43,782 bases of DNA from Flavobacteriales bacterium (lineage in GTDB: Bacteria; Bacteroidota; Bacteroidia; Flavobacteriales; Flavobacteriaceae), in assembly GCA_027065715.1 (NCBI GenBank), contig JAMONO010000049.1:1-43782 (forward strand), given 5' to 3'. Of this stretch, positions 9,648 to 17,023 are shown piece after piece (position 1 is the stretch's first letter; every line of letters begins with the position of its first letter). The position numbers and the translations under genes were made by a program. The notes under the pieces are model-generated. The model did not search any database, was not told the DNA's origin, and saw only the letters and a program-made list of their open reading frames with translations.

Positions 9648-9678
9648 CAAAAATAATAAAAAATTTTTAACTTTTCAA
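9648..9678 (-). promoter_or_regulatory. Promoter of the DUF2795 gene
   Basis: On the minus strand TTG (9678-9676), a 20-base spacer and TATTTTTG (9655-9648) fit the Bacteroidota consensus exactly. The predicted start lies about 18 bases before the ATG at 9623. The promoter fits in the short space after the adenosyltransferase stop. Confidence 0.65.
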
Positions 9679-9681
9679 TAA

Positions 9682-10245
9682 TTATTTTGGTATCCAAGGA
9701 ATTTCCTCGGCTTTCAAATCCATAGACAATTTTCGTGCCAAGACAAACAGGTAGTCGGATAAACGGTTTAAATAGGTTATCAGGTTTGGCGACAGTTTTT
9801 CTATTTGATTTAAATAGGCGGTTTTGCGTTCGGCACGTCGGCAAACGGTTCTGCAAATATGACAGGTTGATACTTGCGGGTGTCCGCCGGGTAAGATAAA
9901 ATGTGTCATAGCGGGAAGTTCTGCTTCCATGTTGTCAATTTTTTCTTCCAAAAATTTAACATCTTCGTTGTCAATGGGTTTGATGTCCAAACGAGGTTTG
10001 CCGCCGGGTAGGTTTTCTTTTTCGGGGTCTAGTGCCAAGAATGAGCCCAGTGTAAACAATTTGTTTTGAATTTGCACTATTTCGTCGTGATAAGTCGGGT
10101 CTATTTGATCACGCAATAAACCCAAAAATGAGTTGAGTTCGTCCACGGTTCCGTAGGCTTCTATTTTAATATGATGTTTGGGTACCCTTGTGCCTCCTAT
10201 CAGTAAAGTGGTGCCTTTATCGCCTGTTTTGGTGTAAACTTTCAT
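9682..10245 (-). CDS. ATP:cob(I)alamin adenosyltransferase, PduO type
   Basis: A 187-residue cytoplasmic enzyme that transfers the adenosyl group of ATP to cob(I)alamin to make coenzyme B12. The N-terminus MKVYTKTGDKGTTLLIGG is the ATP-binding signature of the PduO/MMAB family, followed by the YGTVDELNSFLG helix and HICRTVCRRAERK, the conserved Arg-rich active-site helix. Length fits the trimeric PduO fold. It lies 68 bases downstream of hemD on the same strand and may be read through from that operon, linking two tetrapyrrole-related genes. B12-dependent enzymes it would serve, such as methylmalonyl-CoA mutase, are not in the window. Confidence 0.93.
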   Translation of the reverse strand: MKVYTKTGDKGTTLLIGGTRVPKHHIKIEAYGTVDELNSFLGLLRDQIDPTYHDEIVQIQNKLFTLGSFLALDPEKENLPGGKPRLDIKPIDNEDVKFLEEKIDNMEAELPAMTHFILPGGHPQVSTCHICRTVCRRAERKTAYLNQIEKLSPNLITYLNRLSDYLFVLARKLSMDLKAEEIPWIPK

Positions 10246-10313
10246 TTTGATGAAATTATAATTTGATGTTGGATTGGTCGAAAATGTAAATTATATTCAC
10301 TAATGACAGGATT

Positions 10314-11090
10314 TTATTTTCCTTTGTTGGCTTCGCGTATGTATTTTTGTAGTGCCATGGTCATAGAAGGTGTTTCGGGGGTGGGTGCCATAATGTCAAT
10401 TCGCAAACCTTTGTCTTTTGCCGCTTGTATGGTCGATTTGCCGTAAACTGCAATACGGGTATCATTTTGTTTGAAATCGGGAAAATTGTGATACAACGAT
10501 TCTATGCCCGAAGGACTGTAAAATACCAATATATCGTAGTAAACGTCTTTTAAATCGGACAAGTCGCTGATACAGGTTTTGAAAAATGTAGCCGATTTCC
10601 AATCAATACCTATTTCGTTTAGGGCTTTGGGTATTTCGGGTTTGAGTTTGTCCGATGAAGGCAGCAGAAATTTTCCGTCGGGATTTTTGCTGATGATATT
10701 TGCCAAATCTTTTATGGTTTTATTGCCATACGATATTTTTCGCTTGCGATATACAATGTATCGTTGTAAGTACAAAGCAATGGCTTCCGATTGACAATAA
10801 TACCGCATGGTGTTGGGAACCGTATATCGCATTTCTTCCGCCAGTCTGAAAAAATGATCCACGGCATTGCGACTGGTAAAAATAATGGCATTGTATTCGG
10901 GTAAATTTATTTTTTGTTTTCTGATATCACGTGCAGTGGCACCTTCAACGTGTATAAAAGGTCTGAAATCTATTTTGACTTTTTCATTTTCGGCTAAGGC
11001 TATGTAAGGTGAGTTTTCTGACGTAGGTTCGGGTTGAGAAACTAAAATTGTTTTAATTTTCTTCTTTTTTAAGACTGTTTTTTCACTCAT
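10314..11090 (-). CDS. hemD: Uroporphyrinogen-III synthase (HemD-like)
   Basis: This 258-residue protein is a divergent HemD, which cyclises hydroxymethylbilane to uroporphyrinogen III in heme synthesis. The two-domain pattern is visible: ILVSQPEP at the first strand, then AIIFTSRNAVDHFF, KFLLPSSDKL and ILVFYSPSGIESL before IAVYGKSTIQAAKDKGL, all typical of the family. The ORF track begins at 11234, but the ATG at 11090 (MSEKTVLKKKK) overlaps the stop of the DUF4271 gene as ATGA, giving translational coupling, and the 48 extra residues lie inside that upstream gene, so 11090 is preferred. The DUF4271-hemD pair is, as I recall, a conserved neighbourhood in Bacteroidota, which supports the assignment despite low sequence conservation. 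Confidence 0.85.
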   Translation of the reverse strand: MSEKTVLKKKKIKTILVSQPEPTSENSPYIALAENEKVKIDFRPFIHVEGATARDIRKQKINLPEYNAIIFTSRNAVDHFFRLAEEMRYTVPNTMRYYCQSEAIALYLQRYIVYRKRKISYGNKTIKDLANIISKNPDGKFLLPSSDKLKPEIPKALNEIGIDWKSATFFKTCISDLSDLKDVYYDILVFYSPSGIESLYHNFPDFKQNDTRIAVYGKSTIQAAKDKGLRIDIMAPTPETPSMTMALQKYIREANKGK

Positions 11091-11767
11091 AGAATTTGAA
11101 AACTTATCCACCAAATCAATATGATTAATGGTAAAATTTCTGATAGGCAAAGATACAAAAATAATTGATATGTTTTCATATTTGTATGTCGCATCATGTT
11201 TTGAATCATATTGAGCCAGTTTATCACTAACCAAACGATTGATATGACAATGATTAGATATAAAAACACATGTGTTTTGACCGGCAAAAAATAAAATAAA
11301 AATGAGGCTGCAAAGAAATAAAAGTTGATGTATGTTTCGTAAATTACCCTGATGATGTTAATTTTATTGCTTTCTTTTCGTTTTTTGGGCAAAATATAAA
11401 ACAAAATTGCCATTAAGTTTTTACCTGTAAAATACGTTAATATTCCGTAAAAAAGACTGACCGTCAAATGAAGGTATGATAAAAAATCAAGTTGTCGAAC
11501 GGTTTGTAAAAAGGATAAAAATGAAAGAAGTATTAACAGATAAGTGCCCAAACGCAAAAATATATTGAGTATGTTATATAATGAAAACCAACGTTGTGAG
11601 TGCGATTCGTATTCGAAAACATATACATTGGGGCGACTGATATTTAACCTGAAACGGGATTTGTAAAAAAAATTGTTAAGCAAGAGCACCATTGCCGTCA
11701 AGAAAAATATACTTATAAAAAAGTTGTTTTGTTCCCATTGTATTTTTGATATAAGCCGGTAATCCAT
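11087..11767 (-). CDS. DUF4271 multi-pass membrane protein
   Basis: A 226-residue integral membrane protein with about five to six hydrophobic segments (for example FFISIFFLTAMVLLL, LGTYLLILLSFLSFL and IIVISIVWLVINWL). The pattern and the position directly before hemD identify the DUF4271 family, whose role is unknown; a link to heme or envelope metabolism is only contextual. It is the first gene of the operon, with a promoter at 11788-11815 and a predicted leader of only about 14 bases. Its stop overlaps the hemD start by four bases. Confidence 0.82.
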   Translation of the reverse strand: MDYRLISKIQWEQNNFFISIFFLTAMVLLLNNFFYKSRFRLNISRPNVYVFEYESHSQRWFSLYNILNIFLRLGTYLLILLSFLSFLQTVRQLDFLSYLHLTVSLFYGILTYFTGKNLMAILFYILPKKRKESNKINIIRVIYETYINFYFFAASFLFYFLPVKTHVFLYLIIVISIVWLVINWLNMIQNMMRHTNMKTYQLFLYLCLSEILPLIILIWWISFQIL

Positions 11768-11787
11768 TGAAAAAATTGATTTGCAAA

Positions 11788-11815
11788 CAAATTTAAGACA
11801 TTTGTGTTAAAACAA
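11788..11815 (-). promoter_or_regulatory. Promoter of the DUF4271-hemD operon
   Basis: On the minus strand TTG (11815-11813), a 17-base spacer and TAAATTTG (11795-11788) match the Bacteroidota consensus exactly, with the start codon 20 bases downstream of the -7 box. Confidence 0.65.
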
Positions 11816-11923
11816 GTCTGTTTTTAATATAATTAATCGTGTCATTAGTTCTATAAAAAGTGTCATTCGTAAAGTCAAACGTGCATTTGACACATTTTTA
11901 ACCGTGAGTATGGTATTTTGTTA

Positions 11924-11931
11924 TACATTTG
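11924..11931 (+). promoter_or_regulatory. Orphan -7 promoter box
   Basis: TACATTTG is an exact TAnnTTTG on the plus strand, with no TTG at the -33 distance. It faces an intrinsic terminator about 70 bases away and no annotated gene lies between. Confidence 0.3.
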
Positions 11932-11937
11932 TATTAG

Positions 11938-12036
11938 AAATAGAGGAAAAAGTAGTTTTTTTCATATTTCATTGTTTTATTTGTGTTGTTAATTGAGTTA
12001 AGCTGTCCGTAAAGAACGGGCGGCTTTTCTTTTTTT
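11938..12036 (+). ncRNA. Candidate small RNA of about 100 nt
   Basis: The candidate transcript runs from the orphan -7 box to the orphan terminator. Its body is T-rich without other obvious strong stems, and I recognise no known RNA family. Alternatives are a 28-codon micropeptide message, or an attenuator-like leader transcript ahead of the T9SS gene at 12149, although that gene appears to have its own promoter after the hairpin. Confidence 0.22.
12000..12036 (+). terminator. Strong intrinsic terminator with no upstream gene
   Basis: AGCTGTCCGT pairs with ACGGGCGGCT (two G-U pairs) around AAAGA, plus one A-T pair, and is followed by TTTTCTTTTTTT. This is a textbook plus-strand terminator, yet the nearest upstream gene points the other way. 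Confidence 0.8.
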
Positions 12037-12090
12037 ATTGTAATTAAATGGCATTAAACTGACGGGTGATATTTTTTTGAAAAAAATTGC

Positions 12091-12121
12091 TTGACAACGG
12101 ATAGCTGATTTTGTAATTTTA
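12091..12121 (+). promoter_or_regulatory. Promoter of the T9SS cargo gene at 12149
   Basis: TTG (in TTGACA), a 20-base spacer and TAATTTTA (one mismatch to TAnnTTTG) place transcription start about 20 bases before the ATG. It lies downstream of the 12000-12036 hairpin, so the gene does not depend on transcription through it. Confidence 0.5.
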
Positions 12122-12148
12122 ATACGGTTAATTATAAAATTTGTCATT

Positions 12149-13528
12149 ATGAAAAAAATACTATTCTCATGGGGAAGTGTTTTATTGTTGTTAGGCAGTT
12201 ATGCGCAGCAGTTACCCAATAACAGTTTTGAAAATTGGGATACGGAACACTTTGACGATTTGTCGTATTATTACGATTCAAGTGATGAAGGTCATCATAA
12301 TTTGATTAAATCAACCGACCGTGTCGAAGGAAATTATTCGGCGAGATTGGAAAGTATTATTGAAAACGGTGATTTTGAAGTAGGCTATTTTATCAATTTT
12401 GACCCTGATGATTTTTCGGGTGGTATTCCTTATTCGGCTCATGTCGATACCATAAAGTTTAATTATAAAGCATATTTGGTAGCACAAGATTCGGCTTTGG
12501 TTTTGGCATTTTTTAAAAAGAACGGTACTATAATAGGAGGCAAGTTGGTAAAAATTGCAGCCGACAGAAACACTAATAGTTGGTCGGAATATACTTTTGC
12601 AACCGATATGCCGCAAGGTATGACACCCGATACTTTGATGTTTGGTGCAGCCAGTAGTAACGCTATTAGCGAAATAGGGATGGAAGCAGGCAGTTGGATT
12701 ATGCTCGACAATTTCAGATTTATTTCAAACAACGGTTCCGCACCCGGCATTCCCAATGACGGTTTTGAAGAATGGAATGACAAAACCATTGAAAAACCTC
12801 AGGGATATCAAACTTCTATCGAGTGGGATTCTTCAACCATTACGGTTGAAAAAAACAGTGAAGCAACCGATGGTTTATACAGTATTAAACTAATTAATAA
12901 GATTAATGACGCGGGTGATTTGACCCATGCAACGGTTACCAACGGTGATATTTTTTCGTCATGGCCTTATTCCGGCGGTATGCCGCTTGTCAATGTGCCC
13001 GATGCCGTTAGTTTTGATGTAAAAGCACATCGTATAAACAACGATGAGGCTGGTATTACTTTTATTTTTAAAAATCAGGGTAATAGCGTGTACGAAGACG
13101 GACGAACTTATCGTTTTGACATAAACAATTTTCAACGCGATACTATACAATTTAATATCACACAACCCGTAGATACATTGACCGTAGTGATGTGGAACGG
13201 TGATGTAGAAAATTCAACCATTCAATTTGACAATATTGTTTTGTACTATCCGGTTGGAATCCAATCCAATCTTAAAATTTCAGAGTTGAAAGCTTTTCCT
13301 GTGCCTGCTCGCAATTTTTTGCAATTTGAAATAGAAGCAATTGAACCGGAAAAAATTCAAATTGAAATTGACGATATGAACGGCAAACGAATAGTATCGA
13401 GAACATTTATTTTGCAATCCGGTACTAACCGCTTAAAAATGGATACCGGTATGTTACCACAAGGAAATTATGTATATCAAATATCCGCTTCCGGTGGTCA
13501 AATAGCCCGAACTTTTATTAAAAAGTAA
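12149..13528 (+). CDS. Secreted T9SS cargo protein with two repeated carbohydrate-binding-like domains
   Basis: A 459-residue protein with signal peptide MKKILFSWGSVLLLLGSYAQ. The mature part contains two related modules, each starting with a FExW motif (NSFENWDTEHFDDLSYY near residue 24 and DGFEEWNDKTIEKPQGYQ near residue 207), followed by beta-rich jelly-roll-like sequence with SARLES / SIKLIN and ending LDNFRF / FDNIVLYY. This looks like the PCMD/CBM-like secreted architecture of Bacteroidota, but I cannot assign a ligand. The last 80 residues form a T9SS type A sorting domain (KAFPVPARNFLQFE, then GTNRLKMDTGMLPQGNYVYQ and the ending ARTFIKK). The predicted location is the cell surface or outside the cell. 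It is a single gene between its own promoter and a bidirectional terminator. Confidence 0.85.
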   Translation: MKKILFSWGSVLLLLGSYAQQLPNNSFENWDTEHFDDLSYYYDSSDEGHHNLIKSTDRVEGNYSARLESIIENGDFEVGYFINFDPDDFSGGIPYSAHVDTIKFNYKAYLVAQDSALVLAFFKKNGTIIGGKLVKIAADRNTNSWSEYTFATDMPQGMTPDTLMFGAASSNAISEIGMEAGSWIMLDNFRFISNNGSAPGIPNDGFEEWNDKTIEKPQGYQTSIEWDSSTITVEKNSEATDGLYSIKLINKINDAGDLTHATVTNGDIFSSWPYSGGMPLVNVPDAVSFDVKAHRINNDEAGITFIFKNQGNSVYEDGRTYRFDINNFQRDTIQFNITQPVDTLTVVMWNGDVENSTIQFDNIVLYYPVGIQSNLKISELKAFPVPARNFLQFEIEAIEPEKIQIEIDDMNGKRIVSRTFILQSGTNRLKMDTGMLPQGNYVYQISASGGQIARTFIKK

Positions 13529-13557
13529 ATATATCGATGCGGTAATTTAAATTTTGG

Positions 13558-13614
13558 ATCGCCTCAAAAATTTAGTTTTGTGTTATGCGGCAACAGCTTG
13601 ATTTTTGAGGCGAT
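13558..13614. terminator. Bidirectional terminator between T9SS gene and OstA-like gene
   Basis: A perfect 14-base inverted repeat, ATCGCCTCAAAAAT and its complement, with a 29-base loop, followed by TTTATT on the plus strand. It sits between convergent stops and serves both. Confidence 0.75.
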
Positions 13615-13615
13615 T

Positions 13616-15286
13616 TTATTTTGGTTTTTTATTTTTATTGGGGCGTATGTGAGGTATTTTATTAGGTAGTCGATCTAAATCGGGGAGGTGTCGCAATCTC
13701 ATATTGTTATCGATAATTTCTTCTTGTTGATAAACAGACATTTGTTTACTTTGAGCTTCAAAAACCGGTTCGGGTGTTCCGGTCAGTTGTTTTTTTGAGG
13801 TAATTTGTTCATTGCCTCGCCAATTAAAACCTTTAAAATATTTTTCTTTTTCGGGAAAATCTTGATAAGGGTAAATTATACCTTCCGGTTTGTCATACAA
13901 TCTGATTAAGGCTATTTTGCCTTGTTCAAATTCGATATATATGTGACTCGACTTGTTTTTTTCGATACCGGTAAGTTGTCCGTTATCTTCGCGTAAATAA
14001 TAAATAACCTCGGTGTTGCCGTATATATCAATGGTTTTGAGATGACCGTCTTTAATTTTTCCCAGTAGTTTTTTGCCTTTTATTTGATTGTATCCTATGC
14101 TGTCTTTTTGTATGATAAAGACTTTTTGCGGTATAATCAACGAATCGAGTTTGTTTAAGCTGTCGTTTTTTAGCAAAATAATTGTTCCTGTGATTTGACT
14201 TTTGTTGCTCCACAATACCGGTTTTTTCATCAGTTTCATGGTTTTTAAGCGGTCGCTTCTAAATAGCGAATCGGCTTTGCCCGAAAAATCGTTTGAAAAG
14301 AAACGCACTTTGGGATAAGCCCACAATTTACGCCGGTTTTCTTTTCCGGCTGTGATTATTTGGCGGGCACGCATATACAAAGTGTCTTTTTCGGAAACGG
14401 ATACCACTAATGGTTTTTGACTTACTCTGGTCGAATCGAGTTTTGCCCAACGCTGGGCATAATCGGCAAATATCCAAGTATTGTTAATTGAATCAAAAAC
14501 TACCACATGCCGATTGCCTGTTGCATATTCTTTTTTTCGGTCGTAATACAAACTGTCGGCTTTGATACTGGTGTGTTTGTGTTTGATAAAAGCGTTTTTG
14601 ACAAACCACGAAATGTCTTTTTGTGAATCGTAATGTCCTTTTTCGGCATAGATATAACTTTGTTCGTTGTAAATTTTGGTTGGACCGAAAAAATCGGAAA
14701 TACCGGTTTCGGTAAAATAGTCGAGGCGGTAGGAATCTATTTGGTAGTCGGGGTTGTTGATATGCACATTGTTGATAAAACGAAATCGTTTGTCGTTTAA
14801 AAAATATTTACCGATTTTGCTGGTTAAGGTATTGACACTGTCGCGGATAATTCCTCCTGTGGTATAGTATGAAATTTGTTTTTTTCGGTCCAAATACAAG
14901 GTGTCGGTGTGCAGGTTCATTTTGGGGTCGGTCAGAATTACATTGTCGTAGGCTTCGGCAAAACTGTCGTTGCCGTTATATTTAATGTATCCTGCACGCA
15001 TGCTAACCGTATCACCTTGTTTGAGCAATACATTGCCTACGGCTATAGCCGTATTTTCTTTTTTATCTACAATGGCTTTATCGCAATACAAAAAGGCTCC
15101 GTTGTGTTGAATTTGAACATCGCCCGACAATAATTGTTTACCCGGATATTTGTTGCTGGTAACAGCATGGTCGGCATATAATATATGTATAAAATCCGTC
15201 GTATCTTTGACTTGATTTTGAGCATATATACCGTAATAAAGAGATAAAAATATAACGAAAAGATTATTTTTTGAATAAAGCTGCAT
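13616..15286 (-). CDS. OstA-like (LptA/LptD N-terminal-type) LPS transport family protein
   Basis: A 556-residue exported protein with N-terminal signal MQLYSKNNLFVIFLSLYYGIYAQ. The body is a run of beta-strand repeats with the OstA pattern: LLSGDVQIQHNGAFLYCDKA, AIAVGNVLLKQGDTVSMRAGYI, EAYDNVILTDPKMNLHTDTLYLD. These build a beta-jellyroll slide for lipopolysaccharide in LptA/LptC/LptD. The C-terminal 60 residues are Pro- and charge-rich (LPNKIPHIRPNKNKKPK) and probably disordered. It has no outer-membrane barrel, so it is not a full LptD; a periplasmic bridge role is inferred. The start lies 23 bases inside the upstream GIN-domain gene, and it is the only start that keeps the signal peptide, so the overlap is real and implies coupled translation. 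Confidence 0.82.
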   Translation of the reverse strand: MQLYSKNNLFVIFLSLYYGIYAQNQVKDTTDFIHILYADHAVTSNKYPGKQLLSGDVQIQHNGAFLYCDKAIVDKKENTAIAVGNVLLKQGDTVSMRAGYIKYNGNDSFAEAYDNVILTDPKMNLHTDTLYLDRKKQISYYTTGGIIRDSVNTLTSKIGKYFLNDKRFRFINNVHINNPDYQIDSYRLDYFTETGISDFFGPTKIYNEQSYIYAEKGHYDSQKDISWFVKNAFIKHKHTSIKADSLYYDRKKEYATGNRHVVVFDSINNTWIFADYAQRWAKLDSTRVSQKPLVVSVSEKDTLYMRARQIITAGKENRRKLWAYPKVRFFSNDFSGKADSLFRSDRLKTMKLMKKPVLWSNKSQITGTIILLKNDSLNKLDSLIIPQKVFIIQKDSIGYNQIKGKKLLGKIKDGHLKTIDIYGNTEVIYYLREDNGQLTGIEKNKSSHIYIEFEQGKIALIRLYDKPEGIIYPYQDFPEKEKYFKGFNWRGNEQITSKKQLTGTPEPVFEAQSKQMSVYQQEEIIDNNMRLRHLPDLDRLPNKIPHIRPNKNKKPK

Positions 15287-16094
15287 TGTCTTTAAATGTC
15301 TTCAAGTTGATTTTAGCATTTCCCAAAAGTGTGGTTTCCGATTCGTTCGACAATTTTAATACTACCGAGTTGGAAACATTAATTTTTACTTTGGTTTTTT
15401 CGGAAGCGGTAAGGACGGCTTCTTTTACTTCGAATTTGGTCGATTCGTATTCGGCTTTGGTTTGCACAGAGAGTTTTAATTGTTTGGCGGCGCCTTCCAA
15501 TTTGCAATAGGCATGATCATCCAAATCTATACCGGCATCTTTGACACTGAGTTTGCCTTTGAGTTCGGCATTTTCGGTTAAATGTATGGTAGCGGCTGAG
15601 GTGGTCGCGTCTATTTTGATTTGGCTTTTGTCGGTAGCTTCTATTTGTAAGGTTTGTTGGATATTAAGCCATAAGTCGGCTTGACTTTTTTCAATGGCTT
15701 CAATATATAATGACTTTAAGTTTAGAACTTCTTCGTTGTAAACTTTGCCTTTTTCCGTTAATTTTATTTTATGAAAGTTTTCGGGGACAAATACCGTTAT
15801 TCGCAAACGCTTTTTTTTGACAATATCCATTGATGTATAAAATTTCAACACTTCGTTTTCGACGGAAAAGTGAATTACGTCAAATAAATTGTCATCTGTT
15901 TCGATTACCACTCTTGTTGTGTCAGTGGTTTTTTGTAAAGCAACTTCAAATTTTTCGCCTATTTCGATAGCGGTAAATTTCGGAATTGTAAATTTTTTGA
16001 TTAGTACTTCGCGGTTTCCTTTTATTTTGGCTTTTTTTTGGGCGGAAACACCTATGCTTAGCAGTGCGATACTTAGGATTAATAATTTTTTCAT
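15264..16094 (-). CDS. GIN-domain (DUF2807) exported protein
   Basis: A 276-residue protein with signal peptide MKKLLILSIALLSIGVSAQ. The remainder is almost all short beta strands with the GIN/DUF2807 look: FTAIEIGEKFEVALQKTTDTTRVVIETDDN, then repeated turns such as IEAIEKSQADLWL, IEATDKSQIKIDA and LTASEKTKVKINV that suggest a right-handed beta-helix of about 20-residue coils. The family is abundant in Bacteroidota and has no settled role; the label auto-transporter adhesin head is only nominal. It lies immediately upstream of, and overlaps by 23 bases, the OstA-like gene, so an envelope function is likely. Confidence 0.82.
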   Translation of the reverse strand: MKKLLILSIALLSIGVSAQKKAKIKGNREVLIKKFTIPKFTAIEIGEKFEVALQKTTDTTRVVIETDDNLFDVIHFSVENEVLKFYTSMDIVKKKRLRITVFVPENFHKIKLTEKGKVYNEEVLNLKSLYIEAIEKSQADLWLNIQQTLQIEATDKSQIKIDATTSAATIHLTENAELKGKLSVKDAGIDLDDHAYCKLEGAAKQLKLSVQTKAEYESTKFEVKEAVLTASEKTKVKINVSNSVVLKLSNESETTLLGNAKINLKTFKDNAALFKK

Positions 16095-16168
16095 TGTATA
16101 TTTTATTTAAATTTGTTGTAATGTATAAAAAATACCGACAATAATGTCATGTTCTTTGATTACAAACA

Positions 16169-16984
16169 TCAAGCCAAATTGAGTTCGTTGATACGAATTA
16201 GTTTTTGTAACAAATTTTCCAGTTTATCCAACGGTAACATATTGGCGGCATCGGATTGAGCTTCTGTCGGATTGTAGTGGGTTTCCAAAAAAATACCGTC
16301 CACACCTACTGCCATACCGGCTTTGGCAATGGTTTCTATCAATTCGGGACGTCCTCCCGTTACGCCGTCGGTTTGATTGGGCTGTTGCAACGAATGGGTA
16401 ATATCCAAAATAACCGGTGCAAATTGTTGCATAACGGGTATGCTTCTGTAATCGACAATTAAATCGCCGTATCCGAACATGGTGCCTCGTTCGGTAACGG
16501 TAACTTGTGTATTGCCGGAAAAAATTACTTTATCGACGGCAAACTTCATGCTTTCGGGACTCATAAATTGTCCTTTTTTCAAATTGACGGTTTTTCCGGT
16601 TTGAGCGGCGGCTACTACCAAATCGGTTTGACGCACCAAAAAAGCAGGTATTTGCAATACATCGACATAAGCTGCCGCCATGGGCGCATCGGAAGGCAGA
16701 TGAATATCGGTTACCGTTGGAATGTCAAAAGTTTTGCCTACTTTTTCCAATATTTTTAGTGCTTTTTCATCGCCTATTCCGGTAAAACTATCCAAACGCG
16801 AACGATTGGCTTTTTTAAAACTTCCTTTAAAAATATAAGGTATTTTATATTTTTCCGACAGATTTACAATTTGTTCGGCAATTCGCATTGCCATTTCTTC
16901 GCCTTCAATGGCACATGGTCCTGCCAGCATAAAAAAATGTTTGGATTGGAGATGTTTTATTTTGGGTATTAGGTCTAATTTCAT
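16169..16984 (-). CDS. kdsA: 3-deoxy-D-manno-octulosonate-8-phosphate synthase
   Basis: KdsA condenses arabinose-5-phosphate and phosphoenolpyruvate into KDO-8-phosphate for lipid A core synthesis, in the cytoplasm. The 271-residue sequence shows MLAGPCAIEGEE at residues 19-30, KGSFKKANRSRLDSF, IPAFLVRQTDLV and TERGTMFGYGDLIVDYRS. Cys24 in AGPCAIE is the metal-ligand position of the metal-dependent class (the metal-free E. coli type has Asn there), so this should be a metal-dependent enzyme. It starts only 39 bases from the divergent EEP gene and lies upstream of the GIN and OstA-like genes on the same strand, forming a plausible LPS/envelope unit. The related NeuB barrel at 657-2411 is clearly distinct in motif. 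Confidence 0.96.
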   Translation of the reverse strand: MKLDLIPKIKHLQSKHFFMLAGPCAIEGEEMAMRIAEQIVNLSEKYKIPYIFKGSFKKANRSRLDSFTGIGDEKALKILEKVGKTFDIPTVTDIHLPSDAPMAAAYVDVLQIPAFLVRQTDLVVAAAQTGKTVNLKKGQFMSPESMKFAVDKVIFSGNTQVTVTERGTMFGYGDLIVDYRSIPVMQQFAPVILDITHSLQQPNQTDGVTGGRPELIETIAKAGMAVGVDGIFLETHYNPTEAQSDAANMLPLDKLENLLQKLIRINELNLA

Positions 16985-17023
16985 ATATTTAACTTTTTAA
17001 AAAAAAAGAAGCGGTATAAAAGT

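Larger units (their letters stand above)
11768..12148. other. 381-base gap without a recognised gene
   Basis: The left end holds the DUF4271 promoter and the right end the promoter of the T9SS gene. Between them are two direct copies of GTGTCATT (11839-11846 and 11860-11867) with a nearby TTTGACAC (11886-11893), an orphan -7 box (11924-11931) and a strong orphan terminator (12000-12036). A 28-codon ORF (11910-11996, MVFCYTFVLEIEEK...) ends four bases before that hairpin but is too weak to call. Confidence 0.6.

Noticed and set aside
11091-11234. Longer HemD start at 11234
   Set aside because: The extension lies wholly inside the DUF4271 gene, and the ATGA overlap at 11087-11090 gives a natural coupled start.
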